A stretch of 38,949 nucleotides of DNA, from positions 1 to 38,949 of the forward strand of contig JAKSQM010000014.1 in NCBI GenBank assembly GCA_024404115.1. Direction: 5' to 3'. The stretch's first letter is position 1, and every line of letters begins with the position of its first letter. Below the pieces are notes generated by a model. It had not been told where the DNA came from. It saw only the letters and a list, made by a program, of their open reading frames with translations, and made no database searches. A program made the translations under genes and the position numbers. Below, in pieces: positions 5,801 through 14,154 of this stretch. This DNA is from Clostridia bacterium (GTDB taxonomy: Bacteria > Bacillota > Clostridia > Oscillospirales > Acutalibacteraceae).

Positions 5801-7663
5801 TTGACTATAAATATGCCCTCATTTGTTTGCACCGCTCTTGACCGCCTTAACTCTCTCGGCTACGAAGCCTATATTGTTGGCGGTTGCGTCCGTGATGCTT
5901 TTCTCAATAAAACTCCCTATGATTGGGATATTACCACCTCCGCCAAGCCGAGCGAAATATCAGACGCTTTTTCTGATTATAAAACAATCGACACTGGCAT
6001 AAAGCATGGCACAGTTGCGGTTATAATCGAGGGTGAAATTCTTGAAATCACCACCATGCGTGTTGACGGCGAATACTCCGATAACCGCCACCCCGACAGC
6101 GTTTCTTTCACAGAAAATATCAATCTTGACCTTGCCCGCCGTGATTTCACGGTCAATGCTATGGCATATTCACCTCTGACAGGCGTTGTTGACCCGTTTG
6201 GCGGTCAAAACGATTTAAACGATAAAATCATCCGCTGTGTGGGCGAGCCTCACAAACGCTTCACAGAGGACGCACTGCGTATCTTGCGTGGGCTTCGCTT
6301 TTCCTCCACCTTGCAGTTTGAGATTGAAAGCGAAACTGCCGCCGCTATGAATGAACTGCGTGAGCTTCTTGACAATGTAGCCGCCGAGCGAAAAAGGGTT
6401 GAGCTTTTGAAGCTCCTTTGTGGTGCGGATGTCAAAAGAATTTTGCTCACCTTTCCGCAGGTGATTTTTCAGATTATCCCTCAGCTTGAGCCTATGTATA
6501 ATTTCCAGCAGAACACCGCATATCATATTTATGATGTGTGGGGGCATACGGTGGCTGCGGTTGATAATGTGCCGCCACAGCCAATCTACAGGGCTGTAAT
6601 GCTTTTTCACGATATGGGCAAACCACGGGCATATTATTGCGATGATGACGGCACAGCCCATTTTAAAGGGCATCAGAGCATAAGCTATGAAATGTGCCTT
6701 GAAGTGCTTCGCAATCTCCGCTTTTCAAAGGCAGAAATTGATGAAATCAGCAAGATGGTTCTCCACCACGATATAAGACCTAAGGGGAGAGAGGACACCC
6801 TCTTGAAAGCCGCCAGAATCGGTGCGGATTTGATGAAAAAACTCTATCCTGTTTTTGTGGCAGATGCCGAAGCGCATAACCCTGCAATTGTCCCCGAAAT
6901 GCTTAACAGAATAGGGGAGAGCAAAAAATTCCTTGATGAAGCTATGAAAAATAACGAATGTTTGAGCATAAAACAGCTTGCCGTCAATGGCAAGGATGTT
7001 GCCGCCCTCGGCTTCAAAGGCAAGCAAATCGGCGAAATTTTAAATTCCCTCGTCAACGAAGTTATCAAAGGCAATGTGGAAAATACGAAAGAGAAGCTTG
7101 TGGGGTATATAAATAATTCGGGATTTGTTTTGGATAATCATTCATCAAAAAGAAAACCCAATAGATTAAAAAATTACGATTACAGCCAAAACGGAGCATA
7201 TTTTATTACAATTTGTGTTCAAGACAGAAAGCCGATTTTGTCCCGAATTTCCGTAGGGGAGGGGCTTGCTCCTCCCGAAATAGTCTTGTTACCATTTGGA
7301 AAAATAGCACAAACACAATTGTTTGATTTGCAAAACCGCTACCGTAATTTATCCATTGACAATTATGTGATTATGCCAAACCATATTCATATTCTGATGC
7401 GATTTGAAACCACGGGAGGAGCAAGCCCCTCTCCTACGACAGTATCGGATATTGTTTGTGCCTTCAAATCATTGACAACAAGAGAATGTAAGAAGATTTC
7501 GCCTGTAGAGAAGCTGTTTCAACGCTCTTTTTACGACCACATAATCAGAGATGAATATGATTATCAAATCAAGTGGCAGTATATTGACGAAAATCCAGCA
7601 AAATGGTGTGAGGATTCATTATATACAGAGAATATAGACACCGCCCTCGACAACCCGCTCTGA
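5801..7663 (+). CDS. cca: CCA-adding enzyme fused in frame to a RAYT transposase
   Basis: 620 residues; a TTG start is chosen because GGAGG (5789-5793) lies seven bases upstream, although an ATG at 5813 is possible. Residues 1-440 are a class II CCA tRNA nucleotidyltransferase: GG motif (VGGCVRDAFL, near 26), metal-binding D41/D43 (DWDI), the LRILRGLRF helix and an HD domain (HDMGK, H270/D271). This part repairs or adds tRNA 3' CCA ends and has normal family length. Without a stop codon, the frame continues from about residue 444 into a complete REP-associated tyrosine transposase: RKPNRLKNYDYSQNGAYF, HUH motif MPNHIHIL (H528/H530) and Tyr near 594 in YIDENPAKW. Two REP-like hairpins lie inside this part. 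A TTG at 7130 could also start the transposase alone (177 residues). Whether the fusion protein is made intact is unknown. Confidence 0.9.
   Translation: MTINMPSFVCTALDRLNSLGYEAYIVGGCVRDAFLNKTPYDWDITTSAKPSEISDAFSDYKTIDTGIKHGTVAVIIEGEILEITTMRVDGEYSDNRHPDSVSFTENINLDLARRDFTVNAMAYSPLTGVVDPFGGQNDLNDKIIRCVGEPHKRFTEDALRILRGLRFSSTLQFEIESETAAAMNELRELLDNVAAERKRVELLKLLCGADVKRILLTFPQVIFQIIPQLEPMYNFQQNTAYHIYDVWGHTVAAVDNVPPQPIYRAVMLFHDMGKPRAYYCDDDGTAHFKGHQSISYEMCLEVLRNLRFSKAEIDEISKMVLHHDIRPKGREDTLLKAARIGADLMKKLYPVFVADAEAHNPAIVPEMLNRIGESKKFLDEAMKNNECLSIKQLAVNGKDVAALGFKGKQIGEILNSLVNEVIKGNVENTKEKLVGYINNSGFVLDNHSSKRKPNRLKNYDYSQNGAYFITICVQDRKPILSRISVGEGLAPPEIVLLPFGKIAQTQLFDLQNRYRNLSIDNYVIMPNHIHILMRFETTGGASPSPTTVSDIVCAFKSLTTRECKKISPVEKLFQRSFYDHIIRDEYDYQIKWQYIDENPAKWCEDSLYTENIDTALDNPL
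7251..7277 (+). repeat. REP-like hairpin inside the transposase coding region
   Basis: CCGTAG then GGGAGG...CCTCCC, the same core as the copy at 5084. It is translated in frame as VGEGLAPPE within the RAYT domain, upstream of the HUH motif. Confidence 0.85.
7413..7438 (-). repeat. Inverted REP-like hairpin inside the transposase coding region
   Basis: Reverse complement of the GTAG hairpin (CGGGAGGAGC...CTCCTACG on the plus strand), translated as GGASPSPT just after the HUH motif. With the direct copy at 7251 it forms a convergent pair about 135 bp apart around the catalytic histidine codons. Confidence 0.83.
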
Positions 7664-7711
7664 TGTCAGCACAAATTCATCTAATATGTAGCATTAAACG
7701 GCATAATCATA

Positions 7712-7738
7712 CCGTAGGGGAAGGGCTTGCTCTTCCTC
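7712..7738 (+). repeat. REP-like hairpin downstream of the transposase
   Basis: CCGTAG followed by GGGAAGGGCTTGCTCTTCC. It is the GGAAG variant also seen at 25006 and lies 50 bp past the fusion-gene stop. The 7664-7818 interval holds no gene. Confidence 0.8.
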
Positions 7739-7813
7739 AAAAAATGAAACACAAAGCAAAAATATTGTCTTCCAACAAATGTTTAATAATGTCTGATATC
7801 ATATGAGCCAACT

Positions 7814-7844
7814 AAAAACCCGCCAAAGAAATTTCCTTGGCGGG
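7814..7844 (-). terminator. Terminator of the phosphoesterase operon
   Basis: CCCGCCAA (7819-7826) pairs with TTGGCGGG (7837-7844), with a T run leftward (complement of 7814-7818). The arms match those of the hairpin at 31402. It may also stop rightward transcription from the fusion gene. Confidence 0.8.
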
Positions 7845-7867
7845 CTTTCTATTTAATATTCTTTTAT

Positions 7868-8833
7868 TTACACCAGTGGAATTGAAAAATCGCAATCCTT
7901 AACAAATTCGCCCTTATTGAAGTTTCTTGCTCTGAAAAGAACCTCGTTGTCATAAACCTCAACAAAGAAACCAATGCCGTTTTCGTTATAAACGCCGTCC
8001 TTATTATTGATTGTGGCAGAGGGGAGATTTACAGAGTGAATGTTGCCAAGCTTCTCATAAGTGTACTGACCAAAGCCTGTGTGAAGATGACCTGTGAGAA
8101 GAATAACATTCTGATACTTGTTCATCACATAATAAAGTGCGTTTGACTGGTCGCCAACAGAGCCTGCCCAATCAAAGGGGCTGTTCCATGTGTCGGGAAG
8201 TCCGTGAACATCCTTGAAAGTCTGATGAATTACAACAAATACAGGCTTGCCTGCTTCGCTGAATTTTGCAAGTGAATCGTCAAGCCACTGGAGCTGTGCT
8301 TCGCTGAGATAAGACTCCTCAAACTCTGTGCGGTCAGTGCCGAGAACGATAAAATTGTAGCCGTTAATGTTGTATGTATAGTTGAGCTTGTCTATTTTAA
8401 GCTGACTGCCTGCGTTTTCGTTAAGTCCGTTTACAAATGAAGTGAAAGTCTTAACTGTCTTTTTATAAAGTCGAAGCCTTACATCATGGTTGCCAACAGA
8501 AATAATATAATTCTTAACGCCTGTGTCTTTAAGAAGCTCTGTAACTCTGTCATATTCGCATTTAAGTCCGTTTTCGGCAATATCGCCTGCAAAGAGAAGC
8601 GCATCAATATCGCACTGTGCATTGCCGATATCCTCGCCCATAGCTTTCAAAAACTGATCTCTTTTGAGCATATAGTTAGAAATCTGCGGGTCAGCGGCGG
8701 CAACAAAAGTCAGCTTTGCATTGTCAGGGTCGCTTACAACAATAGGGTCGGTGAGGGCAGGTGCTACATAAGGGGTAAAAAAGTAGGTGATTGTAAGCAG
8801 TAAAGCATAAATCTTTGTCAAAATAAAATTCAT
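7868..8833 (-). CDS. Membrane-anchored or secreted calcineurin-like phosphoesterase
   Basis: 321-residue metallophosphoesterase. The hydrophobic N-terminus (about residues 5-25) is a signal peptide or anchor, so the enzyme probably works at the outer face of the membrane. The metal motifs run in family order: D48 in AAADPQ (DxQ rather than the usual DxH), GDIAENG, GNHDVRL, a His in VVIHQTF and GHLHTG. These ligate two metal ions and support hydrolysis of phosphomonoesters or diesters; the substrate cannot be read from sequence. The ATG follows GAGGAGAG. It lies 15 bp after the glycerophosphotransferase-like gene, so a cell-envelope polymer or nucleotide substrate is plausible. Confidence 0.87.
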   Translation of the reverse strand: MNFILTKIYALLLTITYFFTPYVAPALTDPIVVSDPDNAKLTFVAAADPQISNYMLKRDQFLKAMGEDIGNAQCDIDALLFAGDIAENGLKCEYDRVTELLKDTGVKNYIISVGNHDVRLRLYKKTVKTFTSFVNGLNENAGSQLKIDKLNYTYNINGYNFIVLGTDRTEFEESYLSEAQLQWLDDSLAKFSEAGKPVFVVIHQTFKDVHGLPDTWNSPFDWAGSVGDQSNALYYVMNKYQNVILLTGHLHTGFGQYTYEKLGNIHSVNLPSATINNKDGVYNENGIGFFVEVYDNEVLFRARNFNKGEFVKDCDFSIPLV

Positions 8834-8848
8834 AATTAACTCTCCTCG

Positions 8849-10042
8849 TTAGTTTTCACTAATTATATCATCATCTGCTTTGTTTTTCAATGTATTTTTT
8901 ATGTAATCCGCAATTCGCTTTGTGCTTTTTCCATCACAGGCAGACATAAATTTCTTTCTGAAATCCTTAATTTTGCCCATGTAAACACCTTTGAGAATCA
9001 CATCAATAAGCTCGTCATCATTTTTTACAATAGGACCTGGCACAAAATCAGCATAATCATAATAATAGCTTCGTGCCTTGTCATATTCCTCAAGGTCATA
9101 CGCAAAGAAAACCATTGCACGGTTAAGAAGCGAATACTCAAAAACAAGCGAAGAATAGTCAGAAATCACCATATCCGCCGCACAAAGTGCGCTGTTGATG
9201 CTCACATTTTCGGGGCAGAGATAAACAAAATTGCCAAACTTTTCTTTCTGCTCATCGCTCCAGTTTTCTTTTTTCAAAGTGAACGGATGATACTTCAAAA
9301 GAATCACGCATTTTTCAGAAAGAACACGGAATTTTTCAAAATCAATCACATCATCATTGTGCGCTTCGTCTGGGTTGTTCCCTCTGAATGTTGGTGCGTA
9401 AAGAATGATTTTTCGCTCACCGATTTCGGGCAGAGCTTCAAGAATTTCCTTTCGTCCGTTCTCAACAAAACTTTCGTCAAAAAATACATCTGTCCTCGGT
9501 GTGCCAAGAGCTTTTATAATATCTTCACTGCAATTGAAAGCCTCGGCATAGTGGGGGATAACCTCCTCTGACGAAACAAAAACATCTGTGTAGGTGTTGT
9601 GCCTTGGGAACAGCTTCCATTCCATCTTGTTGCCGCCCCACTGGCTGTCAGCGGTGGAATATCCAAACTTTTTAAACGCACCGCAGCCATGCCACAGCTG
9701 AACAACCCTTGTGCCTTTCCTCGGCTTGTGAGCGCACACAGGGTCAAAGTTATCGTTAAGAAAAACCGCACCGCATCTTGCATAAAGAAGCTGAAATTTA
9801 ATATCGCTAATAAATCTCTTTTTAGCCGAAGCAGGGGAGCCGTACTCCACGCAGTTGAATCCCTCTTTTTCAAGCTCATTTTTTAAAAATAAAAGATTGT
9901 CGGGGATTTTGCTGTAATTCTTGCTGTATGCAAAAATTAGAAGCTTCGGGTCTTTCTTTTTAAGGCATCCCAGCAAAAATGCGCCACGCCAAAGGATGTA
10001 ATATGTAATAAGTCTTCTCAAAAGAGAAATGTACTTTTTCAT
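8849..10042 (-). CDS. CDP-glycerol glycerophosphotransferase family protein (TagB/TagF-like)
   Basis: 397 residues of the Glyphos_transf family, which transfers glycerol-phosphate or ribitol-phosphate from a CDP donor onto wall teichoic acid or a related polymer at the inner membrane face. Diagnostic stretches in order: QLWHGCGAFKKFGYS, GTPRTDVFF, LYAPTFRGNN, LKYHPF and MVISDYSSLVFEYSLLNR. The N-terminal amphipathic helix (LLRRLITYYILWRGAFLL) suits membrane association. The ATG follows AGAGGTGA. The length matches single-domain TagB-like members rather than long TagF polymerases. The phosphoesterase gene follows in the same direction. No tagA or tagO neighbour is present, so the exact polymer is unknown. 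Confidence 0.87.
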   Translation of the reverse strand: MKKYISLLRRLITYYILWRGAFLLGCLKKKDPKLLIFAYSKNYSKIPDNLLFLKNELEKEGFNCVEYGSPASAKKRFISDIKFQLLYARCGAVFLNDNFDPVCAHKPRKGTRVVQLWHGCGAFKKFGYSTADSQWGGNKMEWKLFPRHNTYTDVFVSSEEVIPHYAEAFNCSEDIIKALGTPRTDVFFDESFVENGRKEILEALPEIGERKIILYAPTFRGNNPDEAHNDDVIDFEKFRVLSEKCVILLKYHPFTLKKENWSDEQKEKFGNFVYLCPENVSINSALCAADMVISDYSSLVFEYSLLNRAMVFFAYDLEEYDKARSYYYDYADFVPGPIVKNDDELIDVILKGVYMGKIKDFRKKFMSACDGKSTKRIADYIKNTLKNKADDDIISEN

Positions 10043-10053
10043 TAAATCACCTC

Positions 10054-10087
10054 TAAAAAGACAAAGAGACTGCCCGATTGGACAGCC
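10054..10087 (-). terminator. Intrinsic terminator of rpmB
   Basis: GACTGCCC (10068-10075) and GGACAGCC (10080-10087) form a stem with two wobbles; leftward it is followed by TCTTTGTCTTTTT. Confidence 0.75.
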
Positions 10088-10107
10088 TCACATATCTGAT
10101 TGGTAAA

Positions 10108-10296
10108 TCAAACGGCACGTGTAACCTTGCCGGAACGTAAGCATCTTGTGCAAGCATATACTCTGCGGGGTGAGCCGTCAACGATCGCTTTTACGCGCTT
10201 AACGTTGGGTTTCCATGTTCTGTTAGAACGTCTGTGTGAGTGTGATACTTTAATACCGAATGTTACGGATTTATCACAGAATTCGCATTTTGCCAT
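10108..10296 (-). CDS. rpmB: 50S ribosomal protein L28
   Basis: 62-residue L28 of the large ribosomal subunit. It starts MAKCEFCDKSVTFG and retains two CxxC pairs (C4/C7 and CTRC near the C-terminus), so it is the zinc-binding form. RRSNRTWKPNVKRV is the family signature. The ATG at 10296 is preceded by AGGAGG with eight bases spacing; an ORF start three codons earlier lacks support. It is monocistronic between its own promoter and terminator and divergent from recA. Confidence 0.95.
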   Translation of the reverse strand: MAKCEFCDKSVTFGIKVSHSHRRSNRTWKPNVKRVKAIVDGSPRRVYACTRCLRSGKVTRAV

Positions 10297-10344
10297 TTGA
10301 GGCACCTCCTTTTTATAGTTAACGAATGCTAAACAACAGGCATT

Positions 10345-10373
10345 ATTGTAACAGATAATTCCAATAAAATCAA
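10345..10373 (-). promoter_or_regulatory. rpmB promoter
   Basis: Minus-strand TTGATT (10368-10373), 17-bp spacer, TACAAT (10345-10350) preceded by TGT, an extended -10. Confidence 0.65.
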
Positions 10374-10426
10374 GGGTTTTATGAAATATTTTTTAATATT
10401 TTTTTAAAAATTTTTTGATTTTTCTA

Positions 10427-10455
10427 TTGCATTTCCATTAAACCTATAGTATAAT
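10427..10455 (+). promoter_or_regulatory. recA operon promoter
   Basis: TTGCAT (10427-10432), 17-bp spacer, consensus TATAAT (10450-10455). The predicted start near 10462 lies just before the LexA-like box. Confidence 0.85.
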
Positions 10456-10464
10456 ACTTTCAGA

Positions 10465-10478
10465 CGAACAAATGTACG
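10465..10478 (+). promoter_or_regulatory. LexA-like operator of recA
   Basis: CGAAC-AAAT-GTACG differs by one base from the Gram-positive LexA consensus CGAAC-N4-GTTCG. It sits immediately after the predicted transcription start, a position where LexA blocks promoter escape. The GAACAAATGT core recurs upstream of the small gene at 28822. Confidence 0.7.
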
Positions 10479-10498
10479 GCAAAACGGAGGTTTTAATT

Positions 10499-11626
10499 AT
10501 GGCAAAAGCTACTAAAGAAAAGGCAACAGTTGCTCCCGATAATAAAACAGAGGCTCTTTCAACCGCTATCAAACAGCTTGAAAAGCAGTTCGGCAAAGGT
10601 GCAGTTATGCGCCTTGGTGAGAATCAGGCTCTTAATGTTGAGGCTATTTCAACAGGCTCACTTTCACTTGATATTGCCACTGGTATCGGCGGACTTCCCA
10701 AGGGAAGAATCGTTGAGATTTACGGACCTGAATCATCTGGTAAAACAACTCTTGCACTTCACTGTATCGCAGAAGCACAGAAAAAGGGAGGCGAGGCTGC
10801 ATTCATTGATGCTGAGCACGCACTTGACCCCGTTTATGCGGCAAATTTAGGCGTTGATGTTGATTCACTTCTTGTTTCTCAGCCAGATAACGGCGAGCAG
10901 GCTCTTGAAATTGCAGAGGCTCTTGTTCGCTCAGGTGCTATTTCAATTATGGTTGTTGACTCAGTTGCGGCTCTTGTTCCCCGTTCAGAAATTGAGGGTG
11001 AAATGGGCGATTCCCATGTTGGCGCACACGCAAGACTTATGTCTCAGGCTTTAAGAAAGCTTGCTGGTGCCTGCGCAAAGACCAACACAATTATCATTTT
11101 CATCAACCAGTTGAGAGAAAAAATCGGTGTTATGTACGGTAACCCCGAAACCACCACAGGCGGTCGTGCCCTTAAATTCTATTCCTCAATCCGTATTGAT
11201 GTCCGCAGAGTTGAAGCTCTCAAGGCAACAGGCGGCGAGGTTATCGGTAACAGAACAAGAACAAAGATTGTTAAAAATAAAGTTGCACCTCCTTTCAAAG
11301 AGGCTGAGTTTGACATTATGTATGGCAGAGGAATTTCAAAATCTGGCGAAATCCTTGACCTTGCAGTTAAAACAGAGGTTGTTCAGAAGAGCGGTGCATG
11401 GTTCTCATATAATGGCGAAAGACTTGGACAGGGCAGAGATAATGTTAAAAAGCTTATCGAAGAGAATGAAGAGCTTGCCGCCGACATCGAAAAGAAAGTT
11501 CTTGAAAATATTGAGAGCCTTACAAAAGCACCTGTCAGAGCTCCAAAGGCAGAGAAAAGTGCAAAAATCCCCGTTGCACCTGCATCAGGCGTTAAGCTTG
11601 ATATAAGTGTGGATGATGACGACTAA
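10499..11626 (+). CDS. recA: Recombinase RecA
   Basis: 375-residue DNA recombinase that forms filaments on single-stranded DNA, promotes strand exchange and triggers LexA self-cleavage. It shows Walker [10 protein letters not shown] (near 76-84), the [21 protein letters not shown] segment, the [22 protein letters not shown] loops and an acidic C-terminus ending SVDDDD. Length is normal. The ATG at 10499 is chosen because GGAGG (10486-10490) lies eight bases before it; an upstream in-frame ATG at 10472 lies within or next to the LexA-like box and has no ribosome site. It is the first gene of a five-gene operon with recX starting on its stop codon. Confidence 0.98.
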   Translation: MAKATKEKATVAPDNKTEALSTAIKQLEKQFGKGAVMRLGENQALNVEAISTGSLSLDIATGIGGLPKGRIVEIYGPESSGKTTLALHCIAEAQKKGGEAAFIDAEHALDPVYAANLGVDVDSLLVSQPDNGEQALEIAEALVRSGAISIMVVDSVAALVPRSEIEGEMGDSHVGAHARLMSQALRKLAGACAKTNTIIIFINQLREKIGVMYGNPETTTGGRALKFYSSIRIDVRRVEALKATGGEVIGNRTRTKIVKNKVAPPFKEAEFDIMYGRGISKSGEILDLAVKTEVVQKSGAWFSYNGERLGQGRDNVKKLIEENEELAADIEKKVLENIESLTKAPVRAPKAEKSAKIPVAPASGVKLDISVDDDD

Positions 11627-12258
11627 TGAAAATCACCGCCAAAGAGGGACGATATAACAAAGTCCACATTCATATTGATGACGAATACCTGCTGACCGTT
11701 GATGCCGCTTACTGGCTTTCATGCGGTTATGTTTCAGGCGATGAATTAAATGAAAGAGAGCTTGCTGCGTTTAAGGATGCGGCAGGCTCTCGGCGTGCTT
11801 TTAACGCAGGTGCACAGCTGCTTTCACGCCGTGAACACAGCTCTAAAGAGCTTTATAATAAGCTTTTGAAAAATTATGAACCCGAATTTGCCGCCGAAGC
11901 AGTTGCAAGGCTTGTTGAAATCGGTATGCTCAATGATGAACGCTTTGCCCGTATGTACGCATCAGAATTATACGAAAAAAAGGGATATGGCAAAAAAAGA
12001 ATCCTCTATGAGCTTAGTCAGAAGGGTGTGGAGCGTACCCTTGCCGAAGAAGCCACAGAAGAATTGTTTCAGGATGAAGATAATATTGAAAGAATAGTTG
12101 ATATTATCAGAAAAAAATATTATAATGTTCAGTGTGATGAAAAACAGCGTCGCCGTGCCACTGCATATCTTATGCGTGCAGGCTATTCGCCAAGCGAAAT
12201 CCGCCGTGCGATGGAATGTTTTTCAGTTGATTCTTACGAAGAAGAAGGTTGGTATTAA
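11626..12258 (+). CDS. recX: RecA regulator RecX
   Basis: 210-residue RecX/OraA family protein that modulates RecA filament growth. The tandem three-helix repeats are visible in AQLLSRREHSSKELYNKLL, RLVEIGMLNDERFARMYASE and KGYGKKRILYELSQKGV, the canonical RecX pattern. Its ATG overlaps the recA stop by one base (TAATG), giving translational coupling and fixed stoichiometry. The next gene begins on the base following its stop codon. Confidence 0.94.
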   Translation: MKITAKEGRYNKVHIHIDDEYLLTVDAAYWLSCGYVSGDELNERELAAFKDAAGSRRAFNAGAQLLSRREHSSKELYNKLLKNYEPEFAAEAVARLVEIGMLNDERFARMYASELYEKKGYGKKRILYELSQKGVERTLAEEATEELFQDEDNIERIVDIIRKKYYNVQCDEKQRRRATAYLMRAGYSPSEIRRAMECFSVDSYEEEGWY

Positions 12259-13587
12259 ATGGCTAATACAGTTGGTTTAATTTCATTAGGTTGCCCCAAA
12301 AATCAGGTGGATGCCGAGCATATGCTTGCCGCCCTTGATGAAGCAGGCTTTGAAATAGTAGATTATGTTGACGGCTGCGATGTTGTTATTGTCAACACCT
12401 GCGGTTTTATTGATGATGCAAAAAAAGAGGCAATCGAGAATATACTTGATATGGTAGAGCTTAAAAACGAGGGCGTTATCGGCTCAATTATCGTTTCTGG
12501 TTGCCTTGCTCAGAGATATAAAGAAGAAATTCTTTCAGAAATCCCCGAAGTTGATGCAGTTATCGGCATTGGTGCAAACGGAGATATTGTAAATATCGTT
12601 AAAAACACCATTGAGGGCAATGGAGAAATGCGTTTCCCGCCTCAGTGCGAGCTTCCGCTTGATGCTCAGCGTATCCTCACAACTCCCTCATACTGGGCAT
12701 ACCTCAAAATTGCCGAGGGTTGCTCAAATTGCTGCACTTACTGCACAATTCCCTCAATCCGTGGCAAAATGAGAAGCCGTGAAATGGAGCCGATTATCGA
12801 AGAAGCCCGTCAGCTTGCAGAAATCGGTGTAAAAGAGCTGGTTGTCATTGCGCAGGACACCACCGCTTACGGTATCGACATCTACGGTGAGTATAAACTT
12901 CCAGAGCTTCTTTCAGAGCTTTGCAAAATTGACGGCATCGAGTGGATTCGTATTCTCTATTGCTACCCCGATAAAATCACAGATGAACTTATTGACACAA
13001 TGGCAAAAGAGAAGAAAATCCTCAATTATATCGACCTGCCTCTCCAGCATTGCAACAATGGCATCCTTAAAGCCATGAACAGAAAAGGCACAAAAGAAGA
13101 AATCGTTGAGGTTGTCAACAAGCTTCGTGCAAAAATGCCCGATGTTGTTATCAGAACAACATTTATCACTGGCTTCCCTGGTGAGGGCGAGGACGAATTT
13201 GAAGAGCTTGCCGTTTTCGTAAATGAAATGGAGTTTGACCGTGTTGGTTGCTTCGCTTTCTCTGTACAAGAGGGTACACCTGCCTATAATATGGAAAATC
13301 AGGTGGAAGAGGATGTCAAAGTCCGCCGTGGTGAAATCATTATGGATGACCAGTACCTCATCATGAGCGAAAAGAATAACGAAAAAATCGGCAACATTTA
13401 TGATGTTCTTGTGGAGGGTTACGACCCCTACACCGATACATATTTTGGCAGAACATATATGGATGCTCCCGATATCGACTCTCAGGTTCATTTCACAGGG
13501 GACGATGATTACGAAGAGGGCGAATTTGTTGAGGTTGAGATTCTCGGCGTCAACGAATATGACCTTGTAGGTAAGGCGGTACAGTGA
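12259..13587 (+). CDS. rimO: Ribosomal protein S12 methylthiotransferase RimO
   Basis: 442-residue radical-SAM methylthiotransferase that modifies an Asp of ribosomal protein S12. The N-terminal UPF0004 domain (GLISLGCPKNQVDAE, later NTCGFID and SGCLAQRY) supplies three Cys for one iron-sulfur cluster. The radical-SAM triad is C155-x3-C159-x2-C162 (CSNCCTYC). A C-terminal TRAM domain follows. The SLGCPKN signature distinguishes RimO from MiaB. It follows recX without a gap and its stop overlaps the pgsA start; the rimO-pgsA neighbourhood is common in clostridia. Confidence 0.95.
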   Translation: MANTVGLISLGCPKNQVDAEHMLAALDEAGFEIVDYVDGCDVVIVNTCGFIDDAKKEAIENILDMVELKNEGVIGSIIVSGCLAQRYKEEILSEIPEVDAVIGIGANGDIVNIVKNTIEGNGEMRFPPQCELPLDAQRILTTPSYWAYLKIAEGCSNCCTYCTIPSIRGKMRSREMEPIIEEARQLAEIGVKELVVIAQDTTAYGIDIYGEYKLPELLSELCKIDGIEWIRILYCYPDKITDELIDTMAKEKKILNYIDLPLQHCNNGILKAMNRKGTKEEIVEVVNKLRAKMPDVVIRTTFITGFPGEGEDEFEELAVFVNEMEFDRVGCFAFSVQEGTPAYNMENQVEEDVKVRRGEIIMDDQYLIMSEKNNEKIGNIYDVLVEGYDPYTDTYFGRTYMDAPDIDSQVHFTGDDDYEEGEFVEVEILGVNEYDLVGKAVQ

Positions 13588-14144
13588 TGAATACCCCAAA
13601 TAAAATTACAGTTTTACGAATTTTTCTTGTGCCTGTGTTCCTGCTGGCATTTATGCTGAATATTCCGTTCAGATTTTTCATTTCCGTGGCGATTTTTGCT
13701 GTCGCCTGCATAACTGATGCTATCGACGGCAAGCTTGCACGCAAAAACAACCTTGTAACAGTTTTCGGTCAGTTCCTTGACCCAATTGCCGATAAAATGC
13801 TTGTTACTGCCGCACTTTTAGGCTTCCTCAGCGAAAAAATGTGCAATATCTGGATTGTTCTTGTGATTCTCGCCCGTGAATTTATAATTTCTTCGCTCAG
13901 ACTTATTGCATCTGCGCAGGGCAAAGTAATACCTGCAAACATTTTCGGCAAAATAAAAACAGTTATGCAGATGGTGTCCTTTATTGTTGTGATGCTCCTT
14001 TATGGTCTGAACGAAATTGTTCCGCTTCCATTCAACCTTGCAATCGTTTCCAACATTCTTCTTGGTGCAAGTGCGGTTATGGGCATTGTTTCTGCGGTGA
14101 TTTATTATATGGAAAGCCGCAATGTTATTGATTTTACAAAGTAA
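13587..14144 (+). CDS. pgsA: CDP-diacylglycerol-glycerol-3-phosphate 3-phosphatidyltransferase
   Basis: 185-residue integral membrane enzyme that makes phosphatidylglycerophosphate, the committed step toward phosphatidylglycerol and cardiolipin. The CDP-alcohol phosphotransferase signature DG-x2-AR-x8-G-x3-D-x3-D is seen as DAIDGKLARKNNLVTVFGQFLDPIADK. Four to five membrane segments are visible. The ATG at 13587 overlaps the rimO stop (TGATG); a GTG three bases earlier is the less likely start. Confidence 0.95.
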   Translation: MNTPNKITVLRIFLVPVFLLAFMLNIPFRFFISVAIFAVACITDAIDGKLARKNNLVTVFGQFLDPIADKMLVTAALLGFLSEKMCNIWIVLVILAREFIISSLRLIASAQGKVIPANIFGKIKTVMQMVSFIVVMLLYGLNEIVPLPFNLAIVSNILLGASAVMGIVSAVIYYMESRNVIDFTK

Positions 14145-14154
14145 CGGTGAAAAT

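Noticed and set aside
5801-7663. A full IS200/IS605 insertion sequence
   Set aside because: No TnpB gene and no IS200-type end structure were found; the RKPNRLKNYDYSQNGAYF start and the GTAG hairpins fit RAYT better than TnpA of an IS.
9599-9886. Rightward 95-codon frame within the glycerophosphotransferase gene
   Set aside because: It is antisense to a well-supported gene, with no ribosome site or recognisable protein.
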